The translations under genes and the position numbers were made by a program. From NCBI GenBank assembly GCA_963921195.1, contig OY992537.1, positions 63,538,400-63,602,399 of the forward strand: a stretch of 64,000 nt of DNA, given 5' to 3'. Of this stretch, positions 1-12,386 are shown piece by piece. The notes under the pieces were generated by a model, which saw only the letters and a program-made list of their open reading frames with translations, searched no databases and was not told the origin of the DNA. This DNA is from Pegoplata infirma. Taxonomy: Eukaryota; Arthropoda; Insecta; Diptera; Anthomyiidae. How positions within the stretch are numbered: position 1 is the first letter of the stretch; every line of letters begins with the position of its first letter.

Positions 1-2239
1 ATTGCCGTGAAAAAGTGACATTTCAGTTTTGTTATGATCGTTTCTTTCTTATAATTGTCAAAAGTTGTTGATTTTTAAATGTTTTATTGCGATTTGAGGC
101 ATTTAAAGTTTATGTCAAATTTTCACCGTAAGAAACAGAGTACTTAGCTTTAAGGTCTAATTGTAAGTAGTTAGTCTAAAAACGTAAACGTACCGCATAC
201 TCTATGAAATATGCAATTTCTCTATAGCTTCTCGTTTTCGAGATATTCGGAATAGAAATTTAAAAAATGTTATTTATAAGCGTTTTTGTAGCACCACTGT
301 TAGACATTATTGCGTTAATGTCAAAAACTAAGAGTGGATTTATTATATATAATATGGACCTGTAGAATCCAAATCTGTCATCTAAAATGCTGTAGCTTGT
401 TTCGTTTTTGTGTTTTTCGCGCTTAAAAATGTGCCCAATTCCATACCATATAAAATACATTCAAAATAATTATGTTTATTTTTTGACCGTTTGAATACTG
501 CAATGTAAATTTTTTTGAATACTTTATATAAATGCATAATTCCAAATAATATTTGTTTTTTTTTTTGATATCTCTAGTTTTCGAGAAAATTCGAATATAA
601 TAATCTTTTGCAATTCAACCGCGATTTTTGAAAAAAGTGCTCGATCGATGTTTTGGTTTTTGTTTCTATATTATTCTTAGACATTCCAAATACGTATTCA
701 AAAAAGAAAATATAGTATTCGCACTTTTAGGCAAAAACTGTTTCCAACCACCCGTGTTTTACTTGGTTGGTCAAAGTCACAAATTTTACCTGGCCTATGT
801 GATATAGTTATAAAGTAAATTTGAAACATTTTTGATATATTATAACTTATTATTTTAATTATTTTCAATATGATACTTCCCCAGTGAAATTTCATGCACT
901 AATTCGTAGAATATTTTTTCCCTTTTGGTAGACTTCAATGTATCTCGCTTAAAAAATATAACAGTTAATCCGTAAAATGAGGGATAGACGGATAGATCGT
1001 TATGTGCTAGAGAATCACAATAAATTACATCATCAGTACAACATCAGTTTTACCCCAAAAGTAGTCAAAAATAAATAAATATTATAAGCAAATATGCATT
1101 TAAATTTTAAAAATAGAATAATGCATTTTCTATTGCAAAAATGTTCAATTGTATAAAGAATGAAATTTTTTTCGATTAAAATAATTTTTGTGTAGTAGAA
1201 ACATTTCACAGTTAATACTAAAGAATATTTTCTTAAAAATGTCACCAAAGCAAAAACCCTTAAAAATCTCAATGTTTTGCAAAATAAACCTTTACAATTA
1301 AGGGTATTTAAGTAATTATACATCCTTTCACGACTTTTTATTGTTTAAGAAAAATATCGAAAAGTCTAATCAACTGGAGTATTTTCCATAAGAAAATGTT
1401 TTATGAACATTTTTTAATCAGTAAAAGTCAATTTGGGAAAAAATTAAAAATAATCTAATTAATGTTTTAGTAAAGAAAACCTTAAATAAGTAAAACAATA
1501 GTGGTTTGTAAGAATAATTGTGTGTTTTACTGTATAATAAAATTCAAAATAAATAAAAAAAAAATTATTTTTCAAACACAAAATTTTCAAGAATATTTCT
1601 TTTTTTTTGTTTAAATAATACGTTATTCATTTGAATTTTTGTGAATAACCAAAAAAAATCACAAATTTTTGTTGATTATTTTGAAAAATTCTATTTTGTT
1701 TGTTTGAATAAGCAATCAGAAAAAATTATTTGATTTTTTTGGAAAGAAATATTATTTCATTTTTATGAATTTGAATAAAATAAAATTTTATTTTATTCAA
1801 ACCAAAATAAATAAAATAACAAAACATTTTATTTTTTGATAGCCAACTAAAATATCAAAGTATTTTATTTTTTTCCAAAAAATCCAAATAAAAAAAATCA
1901 ATAATACAGCTATGATATTTACATATGAATATGTACTTTCATACATACTAGTACATACTTTTTCATACATATGTCAAATAAGCTTGTATGCGATTGTATT
2001 TAAGTAAATTTTGTGTGGGTATGAATGAACAGGGGTGCAAAAGAATTCATTCTTTTGGATAAGTTTCTAATTGTAAAAGAAAATTTATGTATTGAAATTT
2101 CTTAGCAAATTAAATCTAAATCAAATGTATTCTAAGTTGAACTGATTTTATTTATCGATTTTCTGAGCTACACGCAAAAAAAAAACATGTTTGTTGGATT
2201 ATAAAATTCAGAAAGAAAAATAAAGCCCCATTAAAAACA
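1..2239. other. AT-rich sequence, no gene seen
   Basis: No coding region or element boundary that I can support. There are fragments of the dispersed TATCTC-GTTTTCGAGA motif (near 225 and 570). A perfect 30-bp AT palindrome lies at 1771-1800, inside a run of TTTGAATAA-type repeats (about 1555-1900). Confidence 0.5.
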
Positions 2240-3246
2240 CACTAAAAAAAAATTATCATTAACTGTTTGTAGTTTGTTTAAAAAGTTTTACGTTTTGTTC
2301 TTTTTCAAAGAAAAAACATTTGTTTAATGTTCAGATTTTTTTAATGACTATTTTTGTTCTTTGTTTCAAAAATAACAACATAAAAAATAAAGACATTCAT
2401 TAGCATTCAATTCTTAAAGTCATTTATTTTTGTTCCGTAAGTAAAAATAAGTTATTCTTCTTTAATTTTTAATGATTTGTGTTCGTTATTTTTTTTAAAT
2501 TAGTCCTTTTTTGTTGGAAAACTTAAAATATTGATAAAATTAGTTTATTAAATGCAATTTAGCTTGAAAGCAACACAAAAACATTAATCTTTTTTATTAA
2601 TACTAAAGAGAACCATTAACAATAAGAGAATCATTCACAATGTATGCAAGTTAATTTTTAACTTCTAGCATTTTGAGCGTTAACTCTAATGTGAACTTTG
2701 TATGGGAGAACTGATAATTATGCCAACAAAAAACGCCAATTAATGTCCTTCTTTAAGGAGAAATCATTAGTTTTTACCTACTTGTGTGGGTTATTATTTG
2801 CAGAAAAAAAAATTAAAAAAATTATTTATAGAAATATAAAAACATGTTTGTATGAAGTGACTCTGGTACGATTGGTAAAGTGTCTGGCCAGAATATAGTT
2901 ATTTGCGGGATCGATTCCCCAAAATTTTATTAAAAATTTTTTAAGAAATATTTCAATAGAAAATTTTTTAAGATATCCTACGAAATCATTCATTTATAAT
3001 TGTTTCGTAGGTAATTTTTTGTTTTCGTAGGTATTTTTTTTAAATTTGTTGGTAAAAATAACACTACAATCATTAATTTTTAATGTTTTCGTAGGTTATT
3101 TTTTTCAAATTTTTCAAAAGGACGTTATTTTTTAATGTTCAATATTATTTATTTTAGAAAATTGTATGAACAGTAAAAAACAAATGTTGAAGTTTGTTAA
3201 AATAAATGAACAATTACTGGGATAGTTTTCAATTGTTTTAAATGTG
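2240..3246 (+). mobile_element. TIR element family D, copy 1, with tRNA-like segment
   Basis: The ends are CACTAAAAA... and ...AAATGTG. The same element occurs inverted at 11332-14389 and its start recurs at about 62648, which defines the family. An internal 2857-2920 segment looks like part of a tRNA gene: GGTACGATTGGTAAAG as A-box-like and GGATCGATTCC (2908-2918) as a B box. No transposase is seen. This copy serves as the empty site for the insertion in copy 2. Confidence 0.65.
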
Positions 3247-3393
3247 TTTTTCGTTTCTTTTTGAATACAAAATATTTTGATCTGTAAAAGGGCTTTCAAT
3301 AAAAACAAGTAAGAAAATTGTAGTCGGTTAAGACCGACCATATAATACCCTGCACCAGAGTTTCCCGGAAAATGGGTCTTAAGTTCAAACGTG

Positions 3394-3640
3394 CACAGAG
3401 AAAAATAAATTTCCAACTGAATTTTTCAGTTGTATTAACTTATAATTCGGTTTCTGCCACTATATTTTGATGTGGCTAACGAACTTTATAGTTGGTTCAA
3501 TTAAAAGACAGTTGTAATAACAAAAGTTTGTTGTAACTACCGATATTTAGTTGTTTCAACCTTAATTCAAATGCATCCACCGATTTTTTGTCGCAACAAC
3601 TGAATTTCAGTTGGAAATTATCAAATTTGTTTTCTGTGTG
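3394..3640. mobile_element. Small MITE nested in the mini-me copy
   Basis: Inverted ends CACAGAGAAAAATAAA...TTTCCAACTGAA and TTCAGTTGGAAA...TTTTCTGTGTG. Several internal copies of AGTTGNNNNAAC lie in both orientations. About 247 bp, non-coding. The target duplication is unclear. Confidence 0.5.
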
Positions 3641-4219
3641 TGGTCCGATTAGATCTATATTTTGTCAACCCTTTAATAAGTGTAAAAAACACTCACACAT
3701 CAAATTTGAGTGAAAAAGGCCAATTTTTGTTGACAATAAACCGCTTTAACTGAATATCGGGCGAAACTTTCACATGTGGCCTGAGTCCAAAAATGGTCCG
3801 ATGATAATCAGATTCGATTAGGTTATTAAAGTACGCGTTTAACATACACAAACAGAATTTAAATTAAATATTTTCTATTTTTATGAAATTTGAGAGATTT
3901 ATGTGAAAATCGGTAAGGTGGTTTGTATATGGGCTACAAGAAGAAGTGGTCCGATTTATTTAAAATTTGGAGTGGTGATTTGTGTAGACTAATCATGATT
4001 ACCTGCCAAATTTCGAAACGATTCCTATAATAATGCTGTTATTAGAGTCATTTGAGTCAAAACTAAAGAGAACCTTTGTATGGGGGCTAGGTCTAAATAT
4101 AAACCAATTTTTACCAATTTCACTAGGCTTCGTCCTTGGGCCTAAAGAGTCTTAAGTTTTAAATTTGAAGTCAATTGATTAAAAATTGCGACCTGTATCG
4201 TGTTTACACCGTTTACATG

Positions 4220-4270
4220 GACAGACAGACGGACGGATGGACGGACGGACGGACGGACGGACGGACGGAC
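4220..4270 (+). repeat. (GACG)n tetranucleotide tract
   Basis: Runs of GACA/GACG repeats, the microsatellite-seeding tract typical of mini-me elements. The same tract recurs at 15995-16034, 18548-18590 and 45474-45530. Confidence 0.9.
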
Positions 4271-4501
4271 ATCGCTAAATCGACTCAAAAAGTGATTCTG
4301 AGTCGATCGGTATACTTAAAAGTGGGTCTAGGACCAATATTTCGGGTAGTTACAAACATCAACACAAGCTCATTATACCCTGTACCATAGTGTGGTGTAG
4401 GGTAGAATTAAAAAACTTTTAGTATACTTTTCTGCCGTAATGAATATTTTTACTTAATTATCTGTCATTCAGTTTTAGAAAACAACTGGAATTTAAAGAT
4501 A

Positions 4502-5427
4502 CAGTGAGCGTCAAAAGAAAGTGTACAGGTCTAAAATATATGTAATTCCTTAACGAAAAAGTTGACAATAAAACTCCTTATTATTATCAATCGACTATCA
4601 TTTAAAAACATGCTATAAAGGAAATTTTCCAAGCTTTAATTTAAGCTTGATAGCGTCCAGATTAAGCAAATATTAAATGAGATACAAGGGTCGAGCTGAA
4701 AAATGAAATTTTCTGTAGACATTTTTTAGGAAAATTTTAAAAAATATTTCTAAGTTGATTTTTTTCAAGTTCAAACATTAAAAATTTAAAAAATAGTACA
4801 ATGGTTTAAAGTCAGTTATCAACTCATTTTTCCAATGACCCAAACAAAAACCAATGCAGTAAAAATATATGCATTTTTTTGACCTCCAATTCTTTTGACC
4901 ACCAATTTTTTGTAAACAAAGAAAATTTTTAATTATTTTCATATCTCTTTACTATACACTTAGATGTACTTAAATTAGTAAACAATAAAATATTTTCTTT
5001 GTTTACAAAAAATTGGTGGTCAAAAGAGTTGGAGGTCAAAAAAATGCATATTTTTTTACTGCATTTAAAAAATTTTGATTTTTGATTGGGTCGTTAGAAA
5101 AATGAGTTGATAACTGAATTTAAACTATTGTACTATTTTTTAAATTTTTAATGTTTGAACTTGAAACACATAAAATTAGAAATATTTTTTACAAATTTTT
5201 TAAAAAACGTCTACAAAAATGTCCAATTTCCAGCGCGACCCCCGTATCTCATTTAATATTTGCTCAATCTGGACTCTATTAAGCTTAAATTAAAGCTTGG
5301 AAAATTTCCATTATAGCGTGTTTTTAAATGATAGTCGATTGATAATAATAAGGGGTTTTATTGTCATCTTTGTCGTTAAGGAATTACATCAATTTAAGAC
5401 CTGTACACTTTCTTTTGACGCTCACAG
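4502..5427. mobile_element. Foldback family F, copy 1 (TA target)
   Basis: 926 bp, nearly palindromic throughout. CAGTGAGCGTCAAAAGAAAG at the left is mirrored by CTTTCTTTTGACGCTCACAG at the right, with TA on both sides (4500-4501, 5428-5429). The centre contains GACCTCCAATTCTTTTGACC, mirrored. Non-coding. TA duplication and long inverted repeats fit a Tc1/mariner-type MITE. Confidence 0.8.
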
Positions 5428-5429
5428 TA

Positions 5430-6316
5430 AATTTAGTGGTTATTATTGCTGAATTTCTAAATATATTTGTATACATTCCAGCAGGTTATTTTCGGAATTT
5501 AACAAATACAATTTGTTTAGATTTCTTCAGGTAAAATTTCGATTTTTTTTTGAAGATGGTAACAATGTTTTTAGAAGATTGAGGACCCGATTGGGTGAAA
5601 ACCACATTAGGTTCGGATCCGATTGGCGCAGACCCAATTGGATCCCTTAATGATCTCGTGTTGCTTCTATTCGATTTTGCCCGGTACTTTGGCTTGCCCA
5701 AAGTACCGGAAAAAAAAAATTAAAAAAAAAATGTGAGCTCGATCGGTTGAAAATTGCGGATTACAGTTTGAAAATACAAAATTTAGCACATAAATCAAAA
5801 AAAAAAAAAATTTTATCAAAAACTTCTTCATATCGAGACGGAAAAAAATGTGTTTTCAAGGCCTATCTAATTCTATATTCAGCATTTCAAAATAAAACTA
5901 AGTTTTTGTACTTCTCCGCAAAACGTTTTTCATATTTTATTGATTAAAATAAGCGTGTTCTGAAATTTTTTATGAACTTTTAGATAGAACTCGAAAATAC
6001 CTTTTTTTATCAAAAGTATACGTGGTTTTCGTTAATTTTTGTACACAATTAACCATTAAAAAGGAAAAGGGCAGAGATAGTGCAACATTTTTTCAGAAAA
6101 GAAAACGCCGTTAGTCAAAATATTTGTATAATTTTGATTTTTTGCGTTAATTGATTTAAAAATCACTTAAAATTGTTTTTGCACACACTTATATGAAAAA
6201 TGTCTTGGACATTATGGAGGGAATTCATGCATTCGGCCAAGACGAATATATTTTTTTTTGCTGTTTTGCTTATTTGCTTTGATTTAAACCTTTATTATGA
6301 ATGATGGCATTCTGTT
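5430..6316. other. Intergenic AT-rich sequence, repeat fragments
   Basis: No gene recognised. 5580-5660 has the GGATCCGATTGGCGCAGACC type of sequence also found inside the CACTCAAAA elements, so it is probably a fragment of one. Confidence 0.4.
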
Positions 6317-6526
6317 TCAATTTTAAAATATTCAACCGTCTTAAGACATTGCCTCCGCGGAATAATGCGTATATTTTGGCCTAACATAATAAACAACAAC
6401 ATATTATGGACCGAACCCAATCAAATACCAATCGCAACAGAAATGAAAAAACGAAAGTGGAACTGGATCGGTCACATCCTACGAAATAAAATTCCTTGTC
6501 CAAGATAAATCACGTTGGAACGTGTT
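6317..6526 (+). pseudogene. Non-LTR retrotransposon relic (C-terminal ORF2 fragment)
   Basis: Translation from about 6335 to the TAA at 6508-6510 reads CLRGIMRIFWPN, ILWTEPNQIPIATEM and RKWNWIGHILRNK. This is the conserved segment after the reverse transcriptase of RTE-like and related non-LTR elements (the CLRRIL...W...RRWRWIGHVLR pattern). The following LEWNPQG region is broken by the stop. No flanking domains remain. Confidence 0.7.
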
Positions 6527-8147
6527 TGTTAAGGACCTATGTTCCTTATAGAATCGACGGGAACATTTATTAAGACATTATTTTGTCAATAACCAATTAA
6601 ATGAAGTCAAATCGAAATTTATATAAAGTATTTTAACAAAGAATTCACTGCTTTAAGTTTTGTGTATGACATAGAACAAGAATACAATGTCAAAATACGT
6701 AAAATGATAAAAATTAAATGAATCCTTTATTTTTTTTTTACTATTTTTTTTTTATTATTTGTTTCACTTGTCTTTGTTGATTTAATTTTTTTTTTCATTT
6801 TCATAGAGTTGTATGAATATTTGCTTTCAAAAAAAAAGTATGACATATTTACATTTTATATTCGTTTGTATAAAAATTACAGTATAGTTTCGCATTTTTT
6901 TTTCTGGAGTAGTTTAATCAAGGAATTAAATGAAAAAAAAAAAAATAAAAAAAATATGTGTTAAGGATTAAATTTTTGTTGGTTAAGTTTTAAAAGATTA
7001 TCATAAATTTATGGTGACATTTTGTTAAAGTAAGATTTATGTTTGTCTTTAAAGAATACAACAAATAATGAAATCTTTTGTGATTTTAATTTTTAAGGGG
7101 TTGTGGTGTCTTTTTAAGTTTAATGAAGTCCTCACTGTGAAACTATTTCTTTTTTAAGATCTTTAAATATCAGTCTGGGACCCCATATTGTTCCCAATCG
7201 ATTTAAAGAAGATGTCGAACTGCCCTTCCAGTTGCTGTCTATTGAAAACATACTAGCTTTTAAAAGAAAACTTTGAATCTGCAAAAGCTTTTTAAGGGTT
7301 GGTATTGTATTTCATAAAAATCCGTTCAGGAATAAAAAAAATATAGCAAAACCGTGAATTTGAGATGGGCATCATCTTGAAAAGAAAGACAGGCCAGCTT
7401 TAAAAATTATTTACACATTGCCTTTTGTTGCTAAAAAAAACATTAAAAAGATTTTAAACTTCAAAAATATTACTTTAACAAAAAAATATGTTTTTAAACA
7501 AAAATAACTAAATTTTTTTTTCCTCAAAATAATAACGCTACTCTACACGGTTTTTGCACAGACATGTTGAATAAATTTTCTAAAGTATTTTGGCCTCCTA
7601 AACACGAATCTCTCATAAGAAAATTTGTATCAAATTGCCTTCTCGAGATATAGGCATTTTAATTTTTTGTGGAGCAAGCCCTCAAAACAGACAATTTTTT
7701 AATATTGGAAGAGCGTATGTTAAAGTTATTTATATTTGTTTATTCAAATCCGGACTTAATGCGATCAAGGATACCATCAGGACATTACAAGGAAGTTCAA
7801 AATATCCTTTTTTTGGTTATGTCCTTACAAGTATCCGAATTTTGCAAGAAACTTCCTGTTCAAAATAGATATGTGAAGTAGACACTACAATAAAGAGAAC
7901 GTGGGGCTAAAATCCAAAATCCATTCAGTATATCCAGAAATATTAGCAAAAAAAAATCAAAATTTTGAACCAAATCTGCATATTTTTTTCATAATTTTTT
8001 TTTTAACCAATTTTTAAGGTTAAGAGTAAGAGCCATATGAAGCAATGTAATATAATCTAAACTTTAGAAAAAACTTTTCAGAATCGGAAAATATCTTATA
8101 GAAATAAAATCCGAATTTAATATGAACAAATTTAAGACAATCTAATA
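6527..8147. other. AT-rich sequence, no gene seen
   Basis: Poly-A/T rich. Two overlapping short open frames near 7635-7881 have no recognisable domains, and I treat them as chance. Confidence 0.45.
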
Positions 8148-8840
8148 CACTCAAAATAATACATTAGTAGATTTACTATTTTTTTGAACTAATTTTTTTT
8201 GCTATATTTAAAATTGAGTTGACCAACTTTTTACAAGCTTTTTTGCTAATATTAGCAAAAATAAATAGTATTTTTTTTTTTGTTTTCAGAAAATTTAAAA
8301 TGGCACTATCTCGGAAACTAAGCCAGATAGAGCAAAATGGAGACCATTTTTGGTTCTTGGGCTCAACCTAACTTTGGATCCAAAAAAGTTAGCATTCCCG
8401 AAAATTTTAAAATGCTCATATCTCGGTAAATATTGCCGACACAACAAAAAGTCCCAAATCATTTTTGTAGCTCTTAGCACGTATAATAAGACCGCGAAAT
8501 AGTCAAAAGCTCTCCAAGTAATATTTTTGAAGTTATCGAGTTTTGTAATTCTCAAAACCCCTGTGTTCCCCTAAAATCACGTATCTCAAAAACTAAGCAA
8601 GGAAGAGCGAAACGGACACAAATTTTGGATCAAAAACTATGGCGATTTTTAAGGATCGGGGTGTGGACCTATCGGGTCCGAGACCAATGGGGTCCTCAAA
8701 TGTGTATGAACGAAGTTAAAATAAAAAAATTTCAGTTAACTAATTTTTGGCTAAACATTTTTGCTAACTTTACCAAAAAAATTGTGGGTTCAAAATCAGC
8801 AAGCTTTTTTTGCTAACATTACAGTTTTTTTTTTTGAGTG
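8148..8840 (+). mobile_element. TA-flanked element family A (CACTCAAAA ends), copy 1
   Basis: 693 bp from CACTCAAAATAATAC to TTTTTTTGAGTG, with TA on both sides (8146-8147, 8841-8842). Inside are two copies of the dispersed motif AACTAAGC-AGATAGAGC-AAA and TTGCTAA/TTAGCAA subterminal repeats. No transposase. A second, inverted and much interrupted copy spans 17379-23298. Confidence 0.8.
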
Positions 8841-8879
8841 TAGGTCATATGTAGAGTAAGATTCGTTTTTCATAAATAA

Positions 8880-9220
8880 AAAGTTATTTCCTCCTCTTTC
8901 GCAATCAAACAAAAACGGCGAAACTGATGTCAATGAAATTCGCAGCACAGGTAGTACTAATCGAGGATGCAGCATGGAGCTTTAGACTATCGCGATTCGA
9001 TACTTAACGTTATGTCTGTCTGTTTCGAAATCACGCAAACAGAGCTGAACCGATTTTGCTGAGATTTCTCTATAGATAGTGCTAAGCGAGGGTGGAACCA
9101 AAGGTTACTAGCTGGACCGGTTCCGTGCTTTAATTTTGTCCGACACTATATTTAAATTAAGATGCAATATAAAACACTTTTTGTCTTAGGGCCAGCAACG
9201 CGGACCGGGTATAGCTAGTA
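8880..9220 (+). repeat. Dispersed repeat fragment ending GGGTATAGCTAGTA
   Basis: Higher-complexity stretch with ATGTCTGTCTGTTTCGAAATC, GAACCGATTTTGCTGAG and a GCGGACCGGGTATAGCTAGT tail. Tails of this type end many insect interspersed repeats. The family is not identified. Confidence 0.4.
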
Positions 9221-9795
9221 CATTATAAAAATAAAATATTCCAAAAAGTATTTGAGTTTCGCGGATTTCAAGGAATTTGAATTTTTAATGATATTTTTAA
9301 AGTTTTTCACAAAAATACTTAAAAAAGTGTTATTGTCATTCAAAAAAATATGTCAACGCTCACAAAAAAAATTTAGAAAAACAGTTAGAAAAACTTACAG
9401 TTAAAAAATTTAAACTCAAAAAAAATTTTTTTGTTAATTTATTGTAAATTTTTTTTTTTTGAGTTTAAAAATTTCTAAAAATATTTCCCAGAATCTATTA
9501 AATTACCTCAACAAATTTTAAAAAGCATTTAAGTCTTTAGTTTTTGTAATCTCAGGTACTTTCCAAAAAATAGTTTTTCAAAACCTGAAGATTTTGGTGT
9601 TAAAAGAACGTTTCGGTATATTAGACTTTTTCTGAAGAAAAATAGAATAGAAAAAAAATATATCAGAACCAAAGTTTTCGATGGGGAAAACATCACTCAA
9701 TCTAAGAATTTTTCTATACGAGGAATTTTTCTAAGTATAGCAATTTTTTGGTGGGAAAATTGCCTAAGTATTTGAAAATTTTCTTTATGAAAGTA

Positions 9796-10730
9796 CGGTG
9801 GCTCGCAGCTTATTTCGTGTGAAAGATATTAGTTAGCAATCCATTCAAGACAAAGTTAACCAAAATAGACCTAATTATTATCAAATAAGTATTTTTGTAA
9901 AAAGTCCTGTGTATGTAATTAATCAAGCTTTAATTAAAGCTTAACGGCGTTCAGATTGTCTAAATATTAAATGTGCTACGAGGGTCGAAATGGAAATTGA
10001 AATTATTGAAAGACCTTTTTTAGAAAATTTCTTAAAAATATTTCTAAGTCGATTTTATCCAAGCTCAAACATGAAAAATTTTAAAAATAGTCCAATAGTT
10101 AATATACATTTATTAAATATTTTTTCCAATAACCCAAAAAAAATCAAAGTTTCTAAAATGCAGTCGAAGAAATCAGAATTTTTTGACCTCCAATTCTTTT
10201 GACCACCAATTTTTTGTAAGCAAAGGAAATGTTAAATTATTTTTATATCTCACTACTATACACTTAGATGTACTAAAATTATTAAACAATTAAATCGTTT
10301 CTTTGTTTACAAAAAATTAATGGTCAAAAGAATTGGAGGTCAAAAAATTCGGATTTCTTCGACTGCATTTTAAAAATTTTGATTTTGGTTTGGTTCATTG
10401 GAAAAATTACTTAATAAATGAATATTAACTACTGGACTACTTTTTAAATTTTGATGTTTGAGCTTGGATAAAATCGACTTAGAAATATTTTTAAGAAATT
10501 TTCTAAAAAAGGTCTTTCAATAATTTCAATTTCCATTTCGACCCACGTAGCACATTTAATATTTAGACAATCTAAACGCCATTAAGCTTTAATTAAAGCT
10601 TGATTAATTACATACACAGGACTTTTTTCAAAAATACTTATTCAATAAGAATTAGGTCTATTTTGGTTAACTTTGTCGTTAATGGATTGCTAACTAATAT
10701 CTTTCGAACGAAATAAGCTGCGAGTCACTG
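9796..10730. mobile_element. Foldback family F, copy 2 (TA target)
   Basis: 935-bp palindromic element. The left end CGGTGGCTCGCAGCTTATTT is mirrored at the right by AAATAAGCTGCGAGTCACTG, with TA on both sides. It shares its middle with 4502-5427 (GACCTCCAATTCTTTTGACC, AAGCTTTAATTTAAGCTT-like and AAATATTAAATG segments), but the outer ~130 bp differ. Confidence 0.78.
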
Positions 10731-10739
10731 TATATCAGA

Positions 10740-11280
10740 AGCTGAAATTTTTTCTACAGCAAGAATATTATAAATTCAAAAAGCTTTTCTGTAGCAAGGT
10801 TCCTCAGAACTTCCGAATATTTTTATTGGATAAATGTTTTAGAATCATAAACTTTCTCTTAAAGCAAATGACTCAGAAAAATTACAAAATCAGGAAACTT
10901 TTTTTTTAAATAAACAGATCTGAAATCTGATATATGTTCTATTGGAAAATTGGAAAGGTCAAAAAACTTTTCTATAGAAACAAATTTTTAAAATTTGAAA
11001 ATGTTTCTTAAGAAAAAATCAAAATAAGCAAATGACTCAGAAAAATTTCAATATCAGGAAACTTTTTTTTTTTTTTAATAAACAGGTCTGAAATCTGATG
11101 TATTTTCTATTGGAAAATTGTTTCAGAATCTGGGTCATTTGCTATCAGAAAAATGCTTTCAAACATGAAAATTTCAAATCAAAAATTTTCTAAAGGTTAA
11201 AGACCTTTCTATAGAAATAAATTTTTAAAATTTGAAAATGTTTCTTTAGAAAACTTCAAAATAAACAAGAGGTAAACAAC
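10740..11280. repeat. Imperfect local duplications
   Basis: A ~80-bp unit containing ATCAGGAAACTTTTTTT, TAAACAG and TCTGAAATCTGAT occurs at about 10875-10950 and 11040-11120. AAAATTTGAAAATGTTTCTT occurs at about 10990 and 11227. Non-coding. Confidence 0.5.
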
Positions 11281-12386
11281 AAAAAAACCTTACAGTCAAA
11301 ATATTTTGTAGGCAAAAACAAATGAAATACACACTTAAAACTAGTGAATAAACAATTGAAAACCATCCCAGCAATTATTTATTAGTTTTAACAAACATCA
11401 ACATTTATTTTTTACTGTTGACAAAATTTTCTAAAATAAATAATATTAAACATTAAAATGTAAGTTTTTTTTTCACTCTTTTTTACCAACAAATTCGAAA
11501 AAAATAACCAACGAAAACATTAAAAATTAATGATAGTTCTGTTATTTTTACCAACAAATTTCAAAAAAATAACCTACGAAAACAATAAAAATTAATGATT
11601 TCGTAGGTAATTTTTTACAATTTTTTATTGAAAAATTTTTTTAAAAATTTTTAATAAAATTTTTGGGGAATCGATCCCGCAATCAACTACATTCTGGCCA
11701 GACACTCTACCCATCGTGCCAAAGTCACTTGATACCCAGCAAAAACAAATCGAGATTTTGGCGACACAGCATCTTTTTATAGCATACCAAAGAGCGCTCT
11801 TGAGGATGCAGTAAAAGTAAGGGGACAAAATTTTAATTTTTTGTTAAGATTTTTTATATAAAACTTAAAATATAAAATTATATTTTGATAAAATTGCACA
11901 CATGCTTTTCTTTTAAATATATAGTTAACACTTTTTGAATAAAAAACCATGAGTTTTGGACAAAGACACATGATCCCACTGCATCATTTTTGCGCATTAA
12001 TCAGCGCTGCAAAGAGTGCTTCAATCATAACACATTTAACACATTTTGAATGAAAAAAAAAATGAGTACACCATTTCCATTTTAGTTCAGAAAATACAAA
12101 TTATATTACAAAAAATGTCCAATCATATTTTAGACTCTCCAATTATATTTAAAAATGTCCAATTATATTTCCAAAATTTCTAATACAATTGAAAATTTTT
12201 GAAATGTAATTCAACATTTTTTGGTTATAAATTGTAATATCTAAAATATAAATGGATGGTTCTGAAATATAATTTGATATTTTCGAAATATAATTGGAAA
12301 TTTGTTAAATGTAATTAGATCTCTTTGGCGATTTTTCTTCCAAATACTTGGAGGAGGTCAACTGATTTTCAGAATTAGTCAATTGA

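Larger units (their letters stand above)
3305..4408 (+). mobile_element. Mini-me/DINE-like Helitron-related element
   Basis: Starts ACAAGTAAGAAAATTG, with a subterminal ATAATACCCTGCACC. Ends with a GACGGAC microsatellite (4220-4270), ATCGCTAAATCGACTC, GGACCAATATTTCG and ACCCTGTACC...GGTGTAGGGT. This layout (two microsatellite-like tracts and inverted subterminal ends, no coding capacity) is that of the mini-me/DINE-1 group, related to Helentrons. It holds a smaller MITE at 3394-3640. Confidence 0.65.
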
